Source: Hyparrhenia diplandra (lineage: Eukaryota > Streptophyta > Magnoliopsida > Poales > Poaceae). From it: a stretch of DNA of 64,000 bases. The position numbers were made by a program, and so were the translations under genes. The stretch spans positions 43,409 through 107,408 of the forward strand of contig JADLZK010000236.1 in NCBI GenBank assembly GCA_015847255.1, written 5' to 3'. Below the pieces are notes generated by a model. That model was not told where the DNA came from and did no database searches. It saw only the letters and a list, made by a program, of their open reading frames with translations. This document shows positions 1 through 12,633 of the stretch, one piece after another; position 1 is the stretch's first letter; the number at the start of each line of letters is the position of its first letter.

Positions 1-972
1 GAAATAAATCCCCACGAGTCCTCTGAGACGGGATGGGGAATACAAAGGATCAACGACACTCAACTAGGAGCTATCACGTCGTGATCTACCACCAACTGAA
101 TATAGGATGAATCTAACGAGATACCCGAGCCCAAACACCACGCTTGCACTACGAATATTACTTTAACCTAATGCACTAGATTAAAATACTTAAAGGAGAC
201 TCGCAGATCAGAAGAACAATATAAACAATGTTGCTTACTAAAAGAAGAAGTTGATTACCAGAGTAACTCCAGGCGTAGGTTAACTTCCACCGAGGTACAA
301 GTTGTGGAGGTAGCACCGATAGGCCGGCACCTCCTCCGGTCCCTTCCCTCTCTCTATCTCTCTTGTTCTAAAGACTAGATCTAATTAGATCTAGTCCCCT
401 CTTGAATGCTAGCTCTTCTAGTTCTAGTTCTAGTCTAGATCTAGAGGGAGACTCAGGGCCTCAGCCTATTGATAATAAATGATAACGAATTAGGGTTTCA
501 CCCAGGGGTCAAGGGGTCTCCTTATATAGCCCTAGGCGATGCACGGCAGCCCTTGGATCAAACCGACCTTGGGCAACGGCTTAGATCTATCCTCAATTTC
601 GGTTTGAAACCGACCTAGAAAGGAGAGGCTGAACGGTGGGTCCCACCTGGCGGGCGCCATGGATGAGGCTGGCGGCCGCCGCCCCTCTATGCCAGGTGGG
701 CCCCTGCTTTAGGGCGCTGTCTTCTGGTGTCTTCTAGAGTGTTCTTACGTGGGTTTCAAGTTGGATTACGTCATGGGCAAGTCTCCTCATCGTATGGGAT
801 GCAATATCTTGGGCTTTTACCTGCTTTTATCTGTTTAGTCCCTAAAAATATATAAATCACCAAAACTCATGAAATTATGTCAGTAAAGCCCCTATACTAT
901 GTTGATATTCATTTTAAGCCCTTATTTCATGTTTAGTTGACTATTAATATTATGCTATAACAGGTGTCAACA
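1..972 (-). repeat. Partial Ty3/gypsy-type LTR, cut by the window edge
   Basis: The stretch ends in TGTCAACA at 972, the terminal form also seen at 5543 and 12265. Its layout (AT-rich part, then a polypyrimidine and gene-free part near 300-530) resembles the solo LTR at 10905-12265 more than the LTR at 3968-5543. Read on the minus strand it would be a 3' LTR preceded by a purine-rich tract (about 973-990). The outer end lies outside the window, so no target duplication can be tested. No gene is visible. Confidence 0.6.
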
Positions 973-2179
973 CTACCATGTCCCCTTGAGTAGTTGAAAA
1001 GTGGAATGGCTTAAACACCCAGACATCACTACCCAACTATGAAGCATACTTGGAGTTTTATAATTTTTGCAAATGAAAACATAGCTCAAACTTCTCCTCA
1101 AATGGTACTCTCAATTCGCTCAATGGTGTTTATATCCTTATCGAGGCATTGATGCTATGCCTATCTTTCCTACTTCTAATAGGCGTATGTGGAGCTTTGG
1201 GTAGGGAAAGGGTAAGGCATACTTGCAAAGGCATATATTGCTATGTCAAACAATGGAACCATGGAGACAATTGTCATACTCTTAGATCCAAGATGTGCAT
1301 GTGTGTGGATCTAGGTGAAGTATTTGGTGGCTAACCTAATTCTACAATGCTCTTTTTAAAGCATATCTCTCTCTTTATTGAGACTTGGAAAATTTTGTGA
1401 GAACATGGGCTATATTTATTCTCTTCTTCTTCTTTCTTCTTTTTATTTCCCCTCTCTTTCTTTTTTTTCTTTCCTATCTATTTTTTCTGATAGCCACATG
1501 CCTCTTTTTCAGCAAAAAAATTGAGAGAGATATCAATAAGGATTTAGAGCATTTATTTTGATGGAACCTAACAAGCATATTTTTGTTCACTCCCAAGTGT
1601 AGGATTGGATCTAATGGAAGGCATGTTTTTTGCGCCTACTACCGGTGTAGGGGTAGTGCATTTATTTGGTGGAATGTATGCGATCTTGATCTTGGGAGCA
1701 TGATAAATTTCTCAACACGGGTCCACAAAGTTTGACCAAAGCTCAATACAAAGACAAGAGCATATGTGGAAGGTTTTCAAATTATAACATGATATTTGGC
1801 CTTGGTAGGAATTTTCACCAATGAGGAGAAGTATGACTATTGATTTTATGTTTTGTCAAAATAGAAATCTCTAAGAGCTTGCATAGAATAGATAGGATTT
1901 CTTTAGTCTTACCATATCTCACTCCACAACAACTTAGTTGACATGTTTTCCTAATAAAGATGTATCCACAGGACAACAAGTATATGAACTAGAATAAAGT
2001 TTATACCGCCAATCTTTATAAAGTCAACTCCATAGTTTGGCAAGATTTTATTTCATGATGTAAGTTTGATATGTAGGGCATTTTAGGCATAGTCAAACTT
2101 ATAGGAGCAAAACATGGGTGAGAAAATGGAGTGCAAACCAAAGATGCCCGAGAGGTGGCATAGTAGGGTCGGGGTTCCC

Positions 2180-2223
2180 CACACTTGGATTTTTGTGTCG
2201 TTTGACACTAAAAACCAAGTGTG
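2180..2223. repeat. Hairpin, about 20-bp near-perfect arms
   Basis: CACACTTGG at the left is matched by CCAAGTGTG at the right, with further pairing up to a 4-base loop and one offset base. It lies in the non-coding retroelement interior. Confidence 0.7.
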
Positions 2224-3654
2224 AATGTTGAAGCATCTCCTTAGTGTTTATTGTTGCACCCATGATCCTAGACATCGTTCAACCTTCGTTCTTGTAATTG
2301 TTAGTGGCAACAAATACCGAAGGAAACTTTATCTAGCACCAAGATTTTGTTTATTATTGTGGGAGATTGGGAGGTTATTTCTTTATTCTAAAGAAAATCT
2401 AAGTTAAAACAAGTTTATTATGTAAACCAACTATTATTATTAAATATTTTTTATCAAGTAAAATAAAAAACGATATTCATTTTATTATCATTATTTTTTT
2501 CAAAAATTTTGATGCATAAAACAATTATTATGCAAATATTTTTTTCTTTTAAAATGAGGTTGTTTTTAGTTTTTATGCAAAAGGTATTTTGGTTGAAAAC
2601 TAAACATGCAGATTTCAAAATGAAAAGTTGTTTGGAAATCAAATATGAGATAAATACCGATTTACCTTCTAAGAAGGGCTCACCATTTTGAGTCCGTTGA
2701 GCGGGACTTCTCCATGGCATTTTATCTTGAATTTGCAACATCTTATCCGGAGATGGATAAGGATGGTTGCACTTCTTGTTTTACCTTGTCATTGTGATCC
2801 TCATGTGATTTTGGCTAGGCAAGAGTGTGGTTCATTTCTTTCTTTCTCTTTTTTTTTTTTGATCAAGGTTTCATTCAAAGTTCACCAAATGAACATTGTT
2901 TACTCCCTTTATGAATCCATCTCAAGGGCTTACCCACATGGATTTTGATAAATTCCTGTAGGGGGTTAGTCCGGACATACAACCAAAGTCTATGCCAATA
3001 GTTTTAGTTCAAAAATCGGACTAGACTCCATGTCCAATTTGATTTAGGTAGGCTAATTAACCTAAGCACCATGCCTAATTTGAAAAGCCTATGGAAATAT
3101 GATCATCGCAAATGACCAACACTCCCAAACCAAAGCATATCAAAGATAGAGGAAGGTAGCATGGAAATGATAATCATGAGATTGATTCAAATGGATGTGC
3201 GAAGATTGAATGATAAAATAGAGAACCATTTTGTTTTTATATGCAAGGCAATCCAACGAGGTGGATGAATGCATTTAAACAAACATGCCATGGTCTTGAA
3301 AAAGAAAATTAAACGAGGGATGAGATGCATGGAAATCTAGGCTTCAGACTTTTGCTCGTAGCATCGACCATCTAACGAAATCATCATACTGATTGGCAAA
3401 GCCAACATATGATGCCGAGATGGTCCCGTTTAACATCTATCTACTACGGCTAGACTAGGAGCATCAAATAGGTAGATAACAATAAAATTGTCATCTACCT
3501 AGACTAGGCATGGCACCCAAATACATCTCAAAGACTAGAGCCACCCAAAGAAAGCACTAGATATATGATGAATCAAGCAAATATGCAAAGTGGTGAATAT
3601 AAATTTGGGAAAGAAAACAAATGTTTTTGGGTTGGTTCTCTTACTCGATTGACT

Positions 3655-3690
3655 CATCACTCACAATTTATGATTGAATTGTGAGTGATG
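3655..3690. repeat. Perfect 14-bp hairpin with 8-nt loop
   Basis: CATCACTCACAATT (3655-3668) is followed after TATGATTG by its exact reverse complement (3677-3690). It lies in the non-coding retroelement interior; function unknown. Confidence 0.85.
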
Positions 3691-3943
3691 CAATGTAGTC
3701 ATTCCGTCGCATATGATGATTTTGTTTGCTCTTGACGCGACCTTCTCTCCATTTGCATAGAGTTAGTGTGTATACATATATGCCTATCTATGAGATGGAA
3801 GGGTGAAAGAGTTGATGGTTCATGAACGATTGGGCACCCTAGGCTCGTAATGATACTCTTTTTTTTATATAACCACAAAAGCTAGTGGTAGACTAGGTTA
3901 ACAGATATCAAGGTAAATATCAAAATCTTTACGCCAATTGCTT

Positions 3944-3961
3944 CCCCGGCAACAGCGCCAG
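3944..3961 (-). other. Candidate primer-binding site (Athila type)
   Basis: On the minus strand this reads TGGCGCTGTTGCCGGGG, one base off the primer-binding sequence common in Athila-like grass elements (usually assigned to tRNA-Asp). It lies 6 bp from the LTR end at 3968, which sets the element on the minus strand. Confidence 0.6.
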
Positions 3962-3967
3962 AGAGCT

Positions 3968-5543
3968 TGTTGGCGTTTATTAACGCAAGCCGGTAAATCC
4001 GTAGTTTAATGGATACCGTTGTAGCTTTCACCCAAGAGTATTCCTAGGTATCATATTTATCCTCAGGGAAGCAATGGTTAAAGAAGTTAATAGTTAACCA
4101 TCATGTATCTGCTAACTAGAATACCGACTAAACTAAAGTGGGGGTAAAGATAGAATAAGAGTTTTGTATAAGTGACACATAGGAGAACATCATAAAAGAT
4201 AGCAGAGCAGACATGCGAAGTTGAGAGGACAACGGGGGAGTTCAAGATTCCTATTTACTTCTCCATTAATATGGTTCTTTTCTAGAGCAAACCAAAGGGA
4301 TTAACTAATTAGAGGGTAAAGCACAACAATCACACCAAGGCCTTTCGGAGCAGTGGTACCTTTCCGATTCTCGAAAAGACTGGGAAACGGTAATCGGGAG
4401 AAGGCCGCCAAAAGCTCTACAAAAACACCAAACTGAATGTGGTGGAATACAAAGGCCTGGTCAGAGCTGTCACCCCTGGGGCTACCACAACTATCCGTGG
4501 GGTTGGGCGTAATCTCAGGTAACCTCTAGCCCAAACATCACGTCTACGCTAGCGATTACAAAACTAGTTTCACGTGAAAACTAGAACCTTCGGTCGAACA
4601 GAGATCCCATGCCAAGGTATAACTACTACACTTAACCATACTTTAATTAACCACTAAGGTAAACTTAGATAACCATAAAGAATAATTCAGTAATAAGAGA
4701 AGATGAATATATGAAATACTTGAGTCATACAAAGGAGCGATACAAGATTATACCGATACTCCGAGGACTCCTCCGGAACTTGAGCATCTCTCCCTAACAC
4801 CCAACTAGGCTATACTACTACACTACTACATCTTGGAATATGGTGGTGTTGCTCCTTGGTGGTGTGTTTGAGTGGAGGAATGAGCCTCCTCTTATAGGAG
4901 GAGAGGAGGGGGGGTCTTTGCTAAATTCCTCCACCCCTCATAATGTCACAACCGACCACAATAAGTCAGTTCTGAGGTACAATGAACCTAGCCACCACCA
5001 CAACCGCCTTTCTCATGTTGGCATGGGCCACCTGGAAGAAGTTGGGCCGGTTTGGCATCCGCGTTGGCACGGGCGAGCTCCCTGGCGCAGGCGCACCAAG
5101 ATATGGGCCAAACAGGCTGAAATTTTACGGGTCCGTGGGCCTCTGAGTAAGCTTTCCGAAAAGGCCTAGAATTCCTCAATCTGAGTTCGTATGAGGGAGT
5201 TATGCCCCAAATACTAGACCCCGCTCCTGCAGTCCGGTATGGTTTTGGATTGGATTTGGGCCTCCACCTTTTGGGCTTATGTTTGGACATTTGTAACCAT
5301 ATTTATTGGGCTTCTTTGCTCTTTTATCTTTGTTTTGCATTGGGCCACTTGGAGCTTGTTCTCTACTTTATCTTTTCCTTTACTTTTGGCCCACTTTATA
5401 TAAGTTTTCAAGTTTGTCCCTGCAAAACGAGTGAAACACCAAAACTCGTGGAATTTGTTAGTATAAACCCTAGTTACTAAGCTTTGGTGTTTGGTTTCAT
5501 GTAAAGTTGACGATAAAAAGTGAGCAGTTGAGCACCGTCAACA
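3968..5543 (-). repeat. Ty3/gypsy-type LTR, 1576 bp
   Basis: It begins TGTTGG (plus reading) and ends GTCAACA. Its sequence is clearly related to the solo LTR at 10905-12265: both have a conserved start (CTTTCACCCAAGAGTATTCC-like), a 'GTGGTGGAATACAAAGGCCTG'-like centre and a shared 3' part. The primer-binding site beside its left edge makes this the 5' LTR of a minus-strand element. It abuts the FAR1 relic: CTCAC at 5544-5548 would be one copy of the target duplication, but the partner copy was not found. Confidence 0.75.
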
Positions 5544-6295
5544 CTCACCTTGTTTGTTCCAAAAGTAGTGTCAAAACTAACAACATCACCAAAATGTGCA
5601 TAGTCTGTGATCATTTTAGCATCAGCCCAGAATATGTTTGTTATCTGTTCTTCACAATCCATTTGTAGTGCATATTGGAATGATGGATTTTTTTTGCAAT
5701 TTTGTCATGAAAATACTTGAGCATGCTACCTACTTGGCCGTATGGCATCTGTCGTCGGCGCTTGGTCCACAAATAATTCTTGTGATCACGAAGGGTGTAA
5801 CTAAGATTGAGTGGACCACCGACTTGACGACTAGCCAACTCATGTGCTGCTTTTGGTCCAATTCCTGCATCATCTAGCTGTTTCAATTTCAAAAGCTTGT
5901 AAATCTGAAATTTTCCTTTGTGATGCCATTATGTGCAAGGTTCTTTGGCGGGTGTAGTGCATGATTGTGTTCCAAAACCACTTCACTCACATTCAAATTT
6001 CCTTTTTCCGGTCCATTTTAAGATTTATGTGAACTTGACAATTAGTTCTAGTTTCAGCTCGAGGGCACTTTGTTAAATGATCTCTTTTGTCCGGCAATCG
6101 ATGACCCTCATTTGCACAAACAAATCTACATGATGTAATTTTGCCATCACTTGGTCTTTTATTTGTGTACCTTTTTTTCTAACCTCAAAGCCCTTCTATC
6201 CACTTTGTAGCTAAGCCAAAATGCCCAAGCTTCATTAGAATTTTTAAATTCCATGCCAAGGTGAGGCACTAGAGGGGATCAAGCCCTCTCTGTAT
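5544..6295 (-). pseudogene. FAR1/FHY3-type (MULE-derived) protein relic
   Basis: Read on the minus strand from about 6290, frame-shifted pieces follow the order of a FAR1-family protein. First comes GMEF..NEAWAFWLSYKV (N-terminal FAR1 motif), then a zinc-finger-like stretch with RFVCANEGHR and CPRAETRTNC, then LEHNHALHPP. After that come QLDDAGIGPKAAH..., and finally the start of the MULE transposase-like domain (IFWADAKMITDY..FGDVVSFDTTFGTN). Several stops and frame changes lie between the pieces, and the C-terminal half is missing because the LTR at 5543 interrupts it. FAR1 proteins are domesticated Mutator transposases acting in phytochrome A signalling. This copy cannot make a full protein; it could equally be an old MULE transposase. 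Confidence 0.8.
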
Positions 6296-6396
6296 AGACA
6301 AAGGACAAGAAGCAAATAGTTTTAGTTGATTTGGAAATTTTCTAACCAAGAAGCAAGAAGTTTTATTACACACCTATGTTCTCCCATGACAGAGTG

Positions 6397-9300
6397 TGTA
6401 ACACCCATGGTGTTAAGCACAATTAAAATTGGCCATGTCATCATATGCACCGCAAAGCATTCATGACTAGCTCATCTTGATGTGCATTCACTAAAATCAA
6501 TTTAATTTATAGTGTTGTTTGAGCTTTAGTGTTTAAGTGTGTTGAATTGTGTATTATTTCATGTATCAAAACCCTAACCTTTTCACCCTCTTTTACCCCC
6601 TTTTCTTTAATTTAAAAATTATGCAAAATTTGAGGTTGATTACAAAAGCAAAAGTGTAGATCTTTTCAAGATGTACAATTTTGATTTTTGGAGTTTTTGA
6701 AGTTTCTATATAAATTTAAAAGTAATTTGGATTTGCGTAAAAACCCTAAACTTGCTCTGAAATTCAAATTTCAAAATCTAGGCCGAATTTGAAAATGGTA
6801 CAAAAAGCAATCTTGTAGAATTTGAAAAATGGAGCAACTTTGTCTTTTACTGATTTTCAACTTCTATTCAAAATTTGAAAGTAATTTGCAAAATTCAGTG
6901 GTAGGGTTCGATTGCTACTACATGTGGGGAGGGAAAAAGATCTCGGTGAGATCTTTTTTTTCGGGCGCTATGACTTCCGGTTGTCTTCTAGGCTTGCCGC
7001 GAAAAACCACCTCTTGCTTCGCGAGTGCATTGGTAGCCGCCGCGTGTCGTTCACTCATTCCCGCGGCCATCCTTTAAAGTTCTAGGTTGCCGCCGTCCCC
7101 TTCTTTCTTATTTTTTCACCGCCGTCGTCGTCCTTGCTCGCCGTCCGCCTCGCCATTGCCGAGCTCCAATCACCGCAATCTCCGCACCATCGGCTACGCC
7201 TTATTCTCCCGCATCTCCCGAGAAGCGCCGCGCTTTCTCTCTTGGCCAAAATCGCCGCCGCCGCCGTCTTCTTCCTCGCAGCGGCAGCGGCCGCCACGGC
7301 ACGCCTCACCTTGCCCGACCGCTCCGGTGAGCCTCGAGCCACGTTGCTTTGTGTTTTAGCCGTCTAGATGTTGTGGTCGTGATCGGCCTATTCTTTTTTC
7401 ATAACCAAGTCCCGGGCGCATCAGAACGCTATCGTCACCGCCGGTTCACGCCGCCGACCACGCCGCCGCCGTCTGCCATATCCACCGCTTCATCTCCGCC
7501 TTGACCGGCATTATCGGTGAGCTCCCAAATGCCGCCCGTGGCATCCGCTCGGCCGCTTGCCATGTCGTAGTCGCCGAACGCGATGTCGCCGACGGGCCCG
7601 GCTCGCTTCCACCGCCGGCCGCTGCCGCGGCTCGCGAGGATCCGCTTTTGGGTCATTTAGTTGGTGGTTTAGGGTCGCACGAGCATGCTAGAGTCGCTGG
7701 TGTCCTTGCCATCGCCGGAGAACCCTCCGCCACCGCTTCATCGTTCGCCGCACCGCCACACCCGCCATCGTGGCCGGCGAGCTCGCCATGGTGCCCTAGC
7801 TCGCCGGGTTTTGCCCCTAGGTAGACGCGCTGGGGTTGTGGGGAGCACGTAGGTGCCGACCGCGTCCTCCCGGTGACCTTAGCGCCGGTGAGTTTTTGCC
7901 TGGCCAAAGCCGATGGAAGCTTAATCGCGGGGACATCGTGGCCGACATGGGGGTCCCGCCGTCGCCTCGGACATTGGGCGGGAACACTGTTCCTTTATGT
8001 TTTCTTTTATTTGAATTCAATGAATAGTGCTGATTTTTGATAATTCATAGAAAAATAATTATAGCTCTAAAAATTATGAAAATTTTTGTGTAGCCTTTCC
8101 ATGATGTATACTATCTAGGAAAAATATGAAACTTGAATTTTGAGTTATTTTTGCATAAAATAAATGAACTTCCATGAATTTTAGAAAATAAAATAAATGC
8201 CCAATAGTCATGAAATTTGTTTCGCCATCTTTGTTTTTATGATGTAACTAACCTCCACAAAAAAAAATTGAGCTCATTTGGAGATAGTTAATTTTATTTT
8301 TAATTTATGCTTTATTTAATTAATTAATAATCAAGTAATTAGTCTTAATGACTTAGGCTTTGTGTGATATTTTGGGTTGATTGTAAATTTTGGGTCGAAA
8401 CCCTCAAATGGTCCTTCGTAACTCCTTTAGTTATGTAAGTAGTTCAACAAGTTGGTTTTGTTGGCTTGCAACTTTATCGTGAAGGAAAGTTGTACTCAAG
8501 TTGTTTATCATTTCATGCATTATCAAGCATCATGTTTCATATGACATCATGTTGAGCATGTATTATTATTACGTGTAGTTTTTGAAAGTGAGAACCCGAT
8601 TGCCGATCAAGTTCCCGAAGTGGTGAATCCATCGTGGAGGCCGGGTTTGATATTTGTAGAACCGATCCGAGCGGCTACATCGTCAATGAAGGCAAGCCCC
8701 GGATGCATTTAAACCTTTCCTTGATGTTTTACAAAGCTTTATATCACATATGATGATGATATGTTGCATTAAGTAATTAGAAGTTGAGTGATAACCTAAT
8801 TCTTTGCATTACCAACCTTGATTATCTCACTATCATCCTTGTTAACTAGTTTTATTTAAAATTGCCTAGTTATGCTTAGCCATGCTTAATTAGTTAAGCT
8901 TTTTTTGTCAAAATGTTTTATATGATGATAATGGCATAACCGGATGGATAATAAGGAATAGTATTGAAATTGAGACCGAGCGGGACATGGGTTGTGTTCG
9001 GTGGTTAAGCCGGGGTGATTGCCTAGTCGTGCTTGTTGTCCCGTCTTGGTCGGTTAAGGATCGTCTGTTGAGAGCATTGTATGATCGGGACTTTGTACTA
9101 CTGGCCACATACTCTCGGTAAGCCTGATCTCGGGAGTGTGCCAAATCAGGAACGAACAACTGCGCATTGGGAGTGGAGAGATGGCGGGAGTACCATGTAC
9201 CCTCCTGGCAATGAGCTAGAGGTGAGGAGTACTGTGCTCTCAGATGGTCTTTGGACCTAGTCCCGTTTTGGACGATCCTAGTGAGGGTTGACATATGCAA

Positions 9301-10141
9301 GTTTTGGTTCTACATATGTCGTGTGGTAAGGAATCCCCAATTTGGGTTATAATCGATCCGAATCGCCGTTGCTCCTCGGTTATGAAGACCCGTTCTTACG
9401 CCCTCACATCATAGTAATTGATGGAACATGGATATGATAGAAGAAAGATGGTTTGATTAAGAAGTGTTTGATCTAGTATAGGATCACTTAGATTCTCTTA
9501 ACAACTAAAGAGGAGTTAGATGTTGGTTAAAATATTGAAAGTAAGGATTCACTTTTAGTAAGCTTTTCTACAAAAGAGTCTTTGATTCTTGCTAAAGCCT
9601 TACCTTGAATCCCTAAGCTACTTGATCCTAAGTTTTCTCCTCTTTCCTTGTCCGTTAAGTCTTGTTGAGTACTCACGCGTACTCGGGGTTCTTTGACCCT
9701 TATTGGGGAGAAGGTCATGAGCAGGTGTGTTATGGCCCCTCGCTACATGACGGTGTTCAGTGGATGACGATGAGTAGTTGGTGAAACCCTTGGGCAAGGT
9801 TCTATAGTTGTATGTTATGTATAATGTTACTAATGCTACTTTCCACTACTATAGATTGTAATAATGCTACTTAAGTTTATTTAGTTTGAACAACTGGTTT
9901 GTAGAACTAAAGTTATGTAATCCTTCCGCACTTTACTCTGATGTATAATTATTTGTGTAAACTGTTGTAATACCGCAATGTCGCTGTAATGTGATCCTGC
10001 TCGGAAGAAAAGTGGATGATTCAGGTTTCCCGAGGACTCCCGACAGGCTTCTTAAGTTATTGAGAGTATTTGCACAGCTGTCAGAGATCTTTGGGACAAT
10101 GACAGTGTAGGTAGGCCCTATAATTTAGGAGGTTTACGCCA
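6397..10141 (+). repeat. Very long 5' LTR (3.7 kb) of a Tekay/Del-like Ty3/gypsy element
   Basis: It starts TGTAACACCC and ends TTTACGCCA, directly followed by an initiator-Met-type primer-binding site. LTRs of 3-4 kb with these termini are known for Del/Tekay chromoviruses of grasses. The body has an AT-rich first part, a GC-rich block at about 7030-8000 and a second AT-rich part. The GC block gives several 60-130 aa ORFs on both strands; none resembles a known protein and I treat them as LTR sequence. No 3' LTR is in the window, so the element is a 5' fragment. Confidence 0.75.
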
Positions 10142-10144
10142 TAG

Positions 10145-10157
10145 TTGGTACCAGAGC
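10145..10157 (+). other. Primer-binding site, tRNA-iMet type
   Basis: TGGTACCAGAGCA lies 3 bp after the LTR end and differs by one base from the usual TGGTATCAGAGC. It fixes the plus orientation of this element and the LTR boundary. Confidence 0.75.
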
Positions 10158-10531
10158 AATTATTATCCAGGGTTATTGTAGTATTGCTTTACAAAACTTC
10201 AAAACAATTTGAGTCAAATTAATTTAACTCTTAATTTGGTCCAAATTGCTAATGACTCATCTTAAATTAGTTTTGCAAATTCCTTGCTATAATTCAAAGG
10301 TTTGTAGTGGAGTAGCATGCGCTATATTGTCCTATGTTATAAAATGTATATATGTGTTTTGTTAAAACTTTTCTACGCATAGTTTCGTAAGTTTGATTCA
10401 TGCATCATGTTTAATCAACTTGTTAATTGTCTTCCCCTTTAATGTGGTTTGGGTTAAGTAATATCAATCCTATTCTTGCTAACTTTTAGATCTTCCCAGT
10501 CCATCCTTTAATCTAATCTCACCCTCTTCAG

Positions 10532-12451
10532 GATGGCCCGTCTGAAGCAGACTTAGAAAAAGAAGACCGGACCAAAGGGAGTTCCGTGACACCAGCTTGC
10601 CCCAAGAAACGATGGTGCTAGCAAAGAAGAATAGCGAGCCCGATCCTCAGGCAGAGATCGAGAGGCTTACAGCTGAGTTGGCACAAGCTGGAAGGTATAG
10701 TGTTCTTGATGCCCTCTAGATGGGAGAACTCGAGGAATAGCTGGAGGACCATACTTTGGCTTATCAGAATATGGTGGAACAAAGGGATCGAGCTTTGCAT
10801 CATTATGAAGAAGCAAGAGACCATGTCCATGAACTAGAAGATTATGTGGAAAATGTGGAAGCATACAATGAGAATCTACATGAGTAAGTTCATAGGCTCC
10901 ATAATGTTGGTATAAATTAACATACACACAAAAAATCCGTAAAGCGCACGGATATCGATGTAGCTTTCATCTAAGAGTATTCCAAGGTATCGATTTTCCA
11001 CGGGAACGTGAAGTGGACTAGCAGGAAACAAGATCGCTAAAGGATAACTAATGATAATTATTTTTGGTGATAGAGAGGAAATATCTAAAAAGTATTCTAA
11101 GTTGTTCTATCTAACCAAAAACGGATACTATACTTCACTTCTATGGAGCAACAGTACCTTTCTGATCCTCGATAAAGACTAGGAAGAAGTGATCGGGGGA
11201 AGGCTGCCAAAAAGCTCTATGAAACTGTAACCTTAACGTGGTGGATTACAAAGGCCTGACAGAGCTGTCACCTCTGGGGCTACCACAACTAACCGGAGCG
11301 CAAACTCTGGTAAACTATAGCCTAGACACCATGTCTACACTAATGTTTACTACTATAATCTTGTTCCTAGACTAGAGCACTCAATACGAGCAAAGATCAA
11401 GCAAGCAAAATACAATAAGAACTAAACTTAATAAAAAAAGAAAACATAGAAATAATAAATGAAAAACACGGATATAACTTTCGATGAAGAATTAGATCCG
11501 TAGAGGTACAAAGTTGAGGAGAAGCCGACAATCCTAGCTTCTCATCAGATCTCTCACCTCTCCTCCCTCCTTATTTTCTAACAACTAGATTAGATCTAAT
11601 GAGAACTAATCTTTTCTAGATAGCTAACCCTAAGAGATAGATCCATACAAGGGACCCTTCTCTTGATCTAATGAAAAGAATAATGAATTAGGGTTTCTAG
11701 GGGGTGGTCTACCTCTGCTTATATAGCATCCTAGGATGAATCTCAGCCGTCAGATCAAACCGATCTAAATCAACGGTCCGGATATGATTTATGAGATCCC
11801 ATAGGTCGGTGAAAGAAGGTTCGAAGCTAGGCCGATTGGGCTCTAGGCCCGGATGTCCATCCGTAAGGGCCAGGACGCCCATCCATCCTTTATGACTAAT
11901 GGGCCCCAGCTTTGACAGGTGCGTGGGCCTCTCGAGTAAGCTTTCCGAAAAGTCTGGATCACCTCAATCCGAGTTCGTATGAGAAAGTTATGCCCAAATT
12001 ACTGGACCCTACTCTTGCAGCCTGATATCTTTTGATTCTGGACTCCAAATATAGCAAACAATATATCAATTTTGATTGTCTTGATGAACTCTTTGCAATG
12101 GTACACTCTAATCCCTCATTTGAGATACTTCCTGCAAAACAAGTGAAAGCACCAAAACTTGTGGAATCCGTTCGAATCAAACCCTACAACTAGTGCTTGT
12201 GTTCCTTTTTATATCATTTCATGCAATAGTTGATGGTTATATTTTGAGTATAAGGACCGTCAACACATAATCTCATGGATCCAGACTACCAGCATGAAGT
12301 AGCTGAGAACGACCTGGGGGCCATAGTGAATGATGATGAACAAGAAGAGGAAGATGAAGATGAAGAAGACCCTGAAGAGTTAATCCAGATTAATGAAAGT
12401 GATGAGAATGAAAGTGATGGTACTGGAATGGACACCGACCCCCATGTCTGA
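10532..12451 (+). pseudogene. Retroelement ORF0-like acidic/coiled-coil ORF, split by a solo LTR
   Basis: After the primer-binding site and about 375 bp of leader, an ATG at 10532 opens a frame that encodes a Lys-rich start. It continues as a Glu/Gln-rich, probably coiled-coil stretch (AEIERLTAELAQAG..., GELEEQLEDHTLAYQNMVEQ with stop codons read through). The frame is cut at 10904 by the solo LTR and resumes at about 12271 with a very acidic tail (DDEQEEEDEDEEDPEELIQ) ending at the TGA at 12449-12451. Stops in the first part (TAG near 10552, and others) make it a pseudogene. Small ORFs of this kind precede gag in several grass Ty3/gypsy families. The exact family was not recognised. Confidence 0.6.
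10905..12265 (-). mobile_element. Solo LTR (1361 bp) with 5-bp target duplication CATAA
   Basis: It begins TGTTGG and ends GTCAACA, flanked by CATAA at 10900-10904 and again at 12266-12270. It contains no internal element, so it is a solo LTR left by LTR-LTR recombination. Sequence and orientation match the LTR family at 3968-5543. It sits inside an ORF of another element, so it is younger than the Tekay-like insertion. Confidence 0.9.
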
Positions 12452-12633
12452 GGTGGTCGGAAAAGTCGAGTTGAGTGTAGTATATGTAAACCTTAGTGGG
12501 TCGGGGTAGTCTTGCCTAAGTGCGGACTTGTATGATAAATAAACAAACCTGGAGTGCTTGTGTGTATAATAGTTGTAACTCTTTTTACGTTCAATAAAAG
12601 CATGTGAATAAAGTTTGGTTTGTTTATCAACAG

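Larger units (their letters stand above)
973..3967 (-). mobile_element. Non-coding internal region of an Athila-like, non-autonomous LTR element
   Basis: About 3 kb between two LTR-like sequences, with no ORF that reads as gag or pol. On the minus strand the segment at 3944-3961 beside the LTR reads like the TGGCGCCGTTGCCGGGG primer-binding site typical of Athila-type grass elements. A CCAAGTGTGGGG-type motif near 2170-2190 also recalls their untranslated regions. Two strong hairpins lie inside (2180-2223 and 3655-3690). The flanking LTRs are not close matches, so this may be a composite of two insertions and not one element. Confidence 0.5.

Noticed and set aside
1149..2948. Short ORFs with hydrophobic starts
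   Set aside because: They lie in the non-coding retroelement interior, and ORFs of 60-95 aa are expected by chance in AT-rich DNA.
7082..8027. Several overlapping ORFs in a GC-rich block
   Set aside because: They occur on both strands, overlap each other, are low-complexity Ala/Pro/Arg-rich, and lie inside the long LTR.
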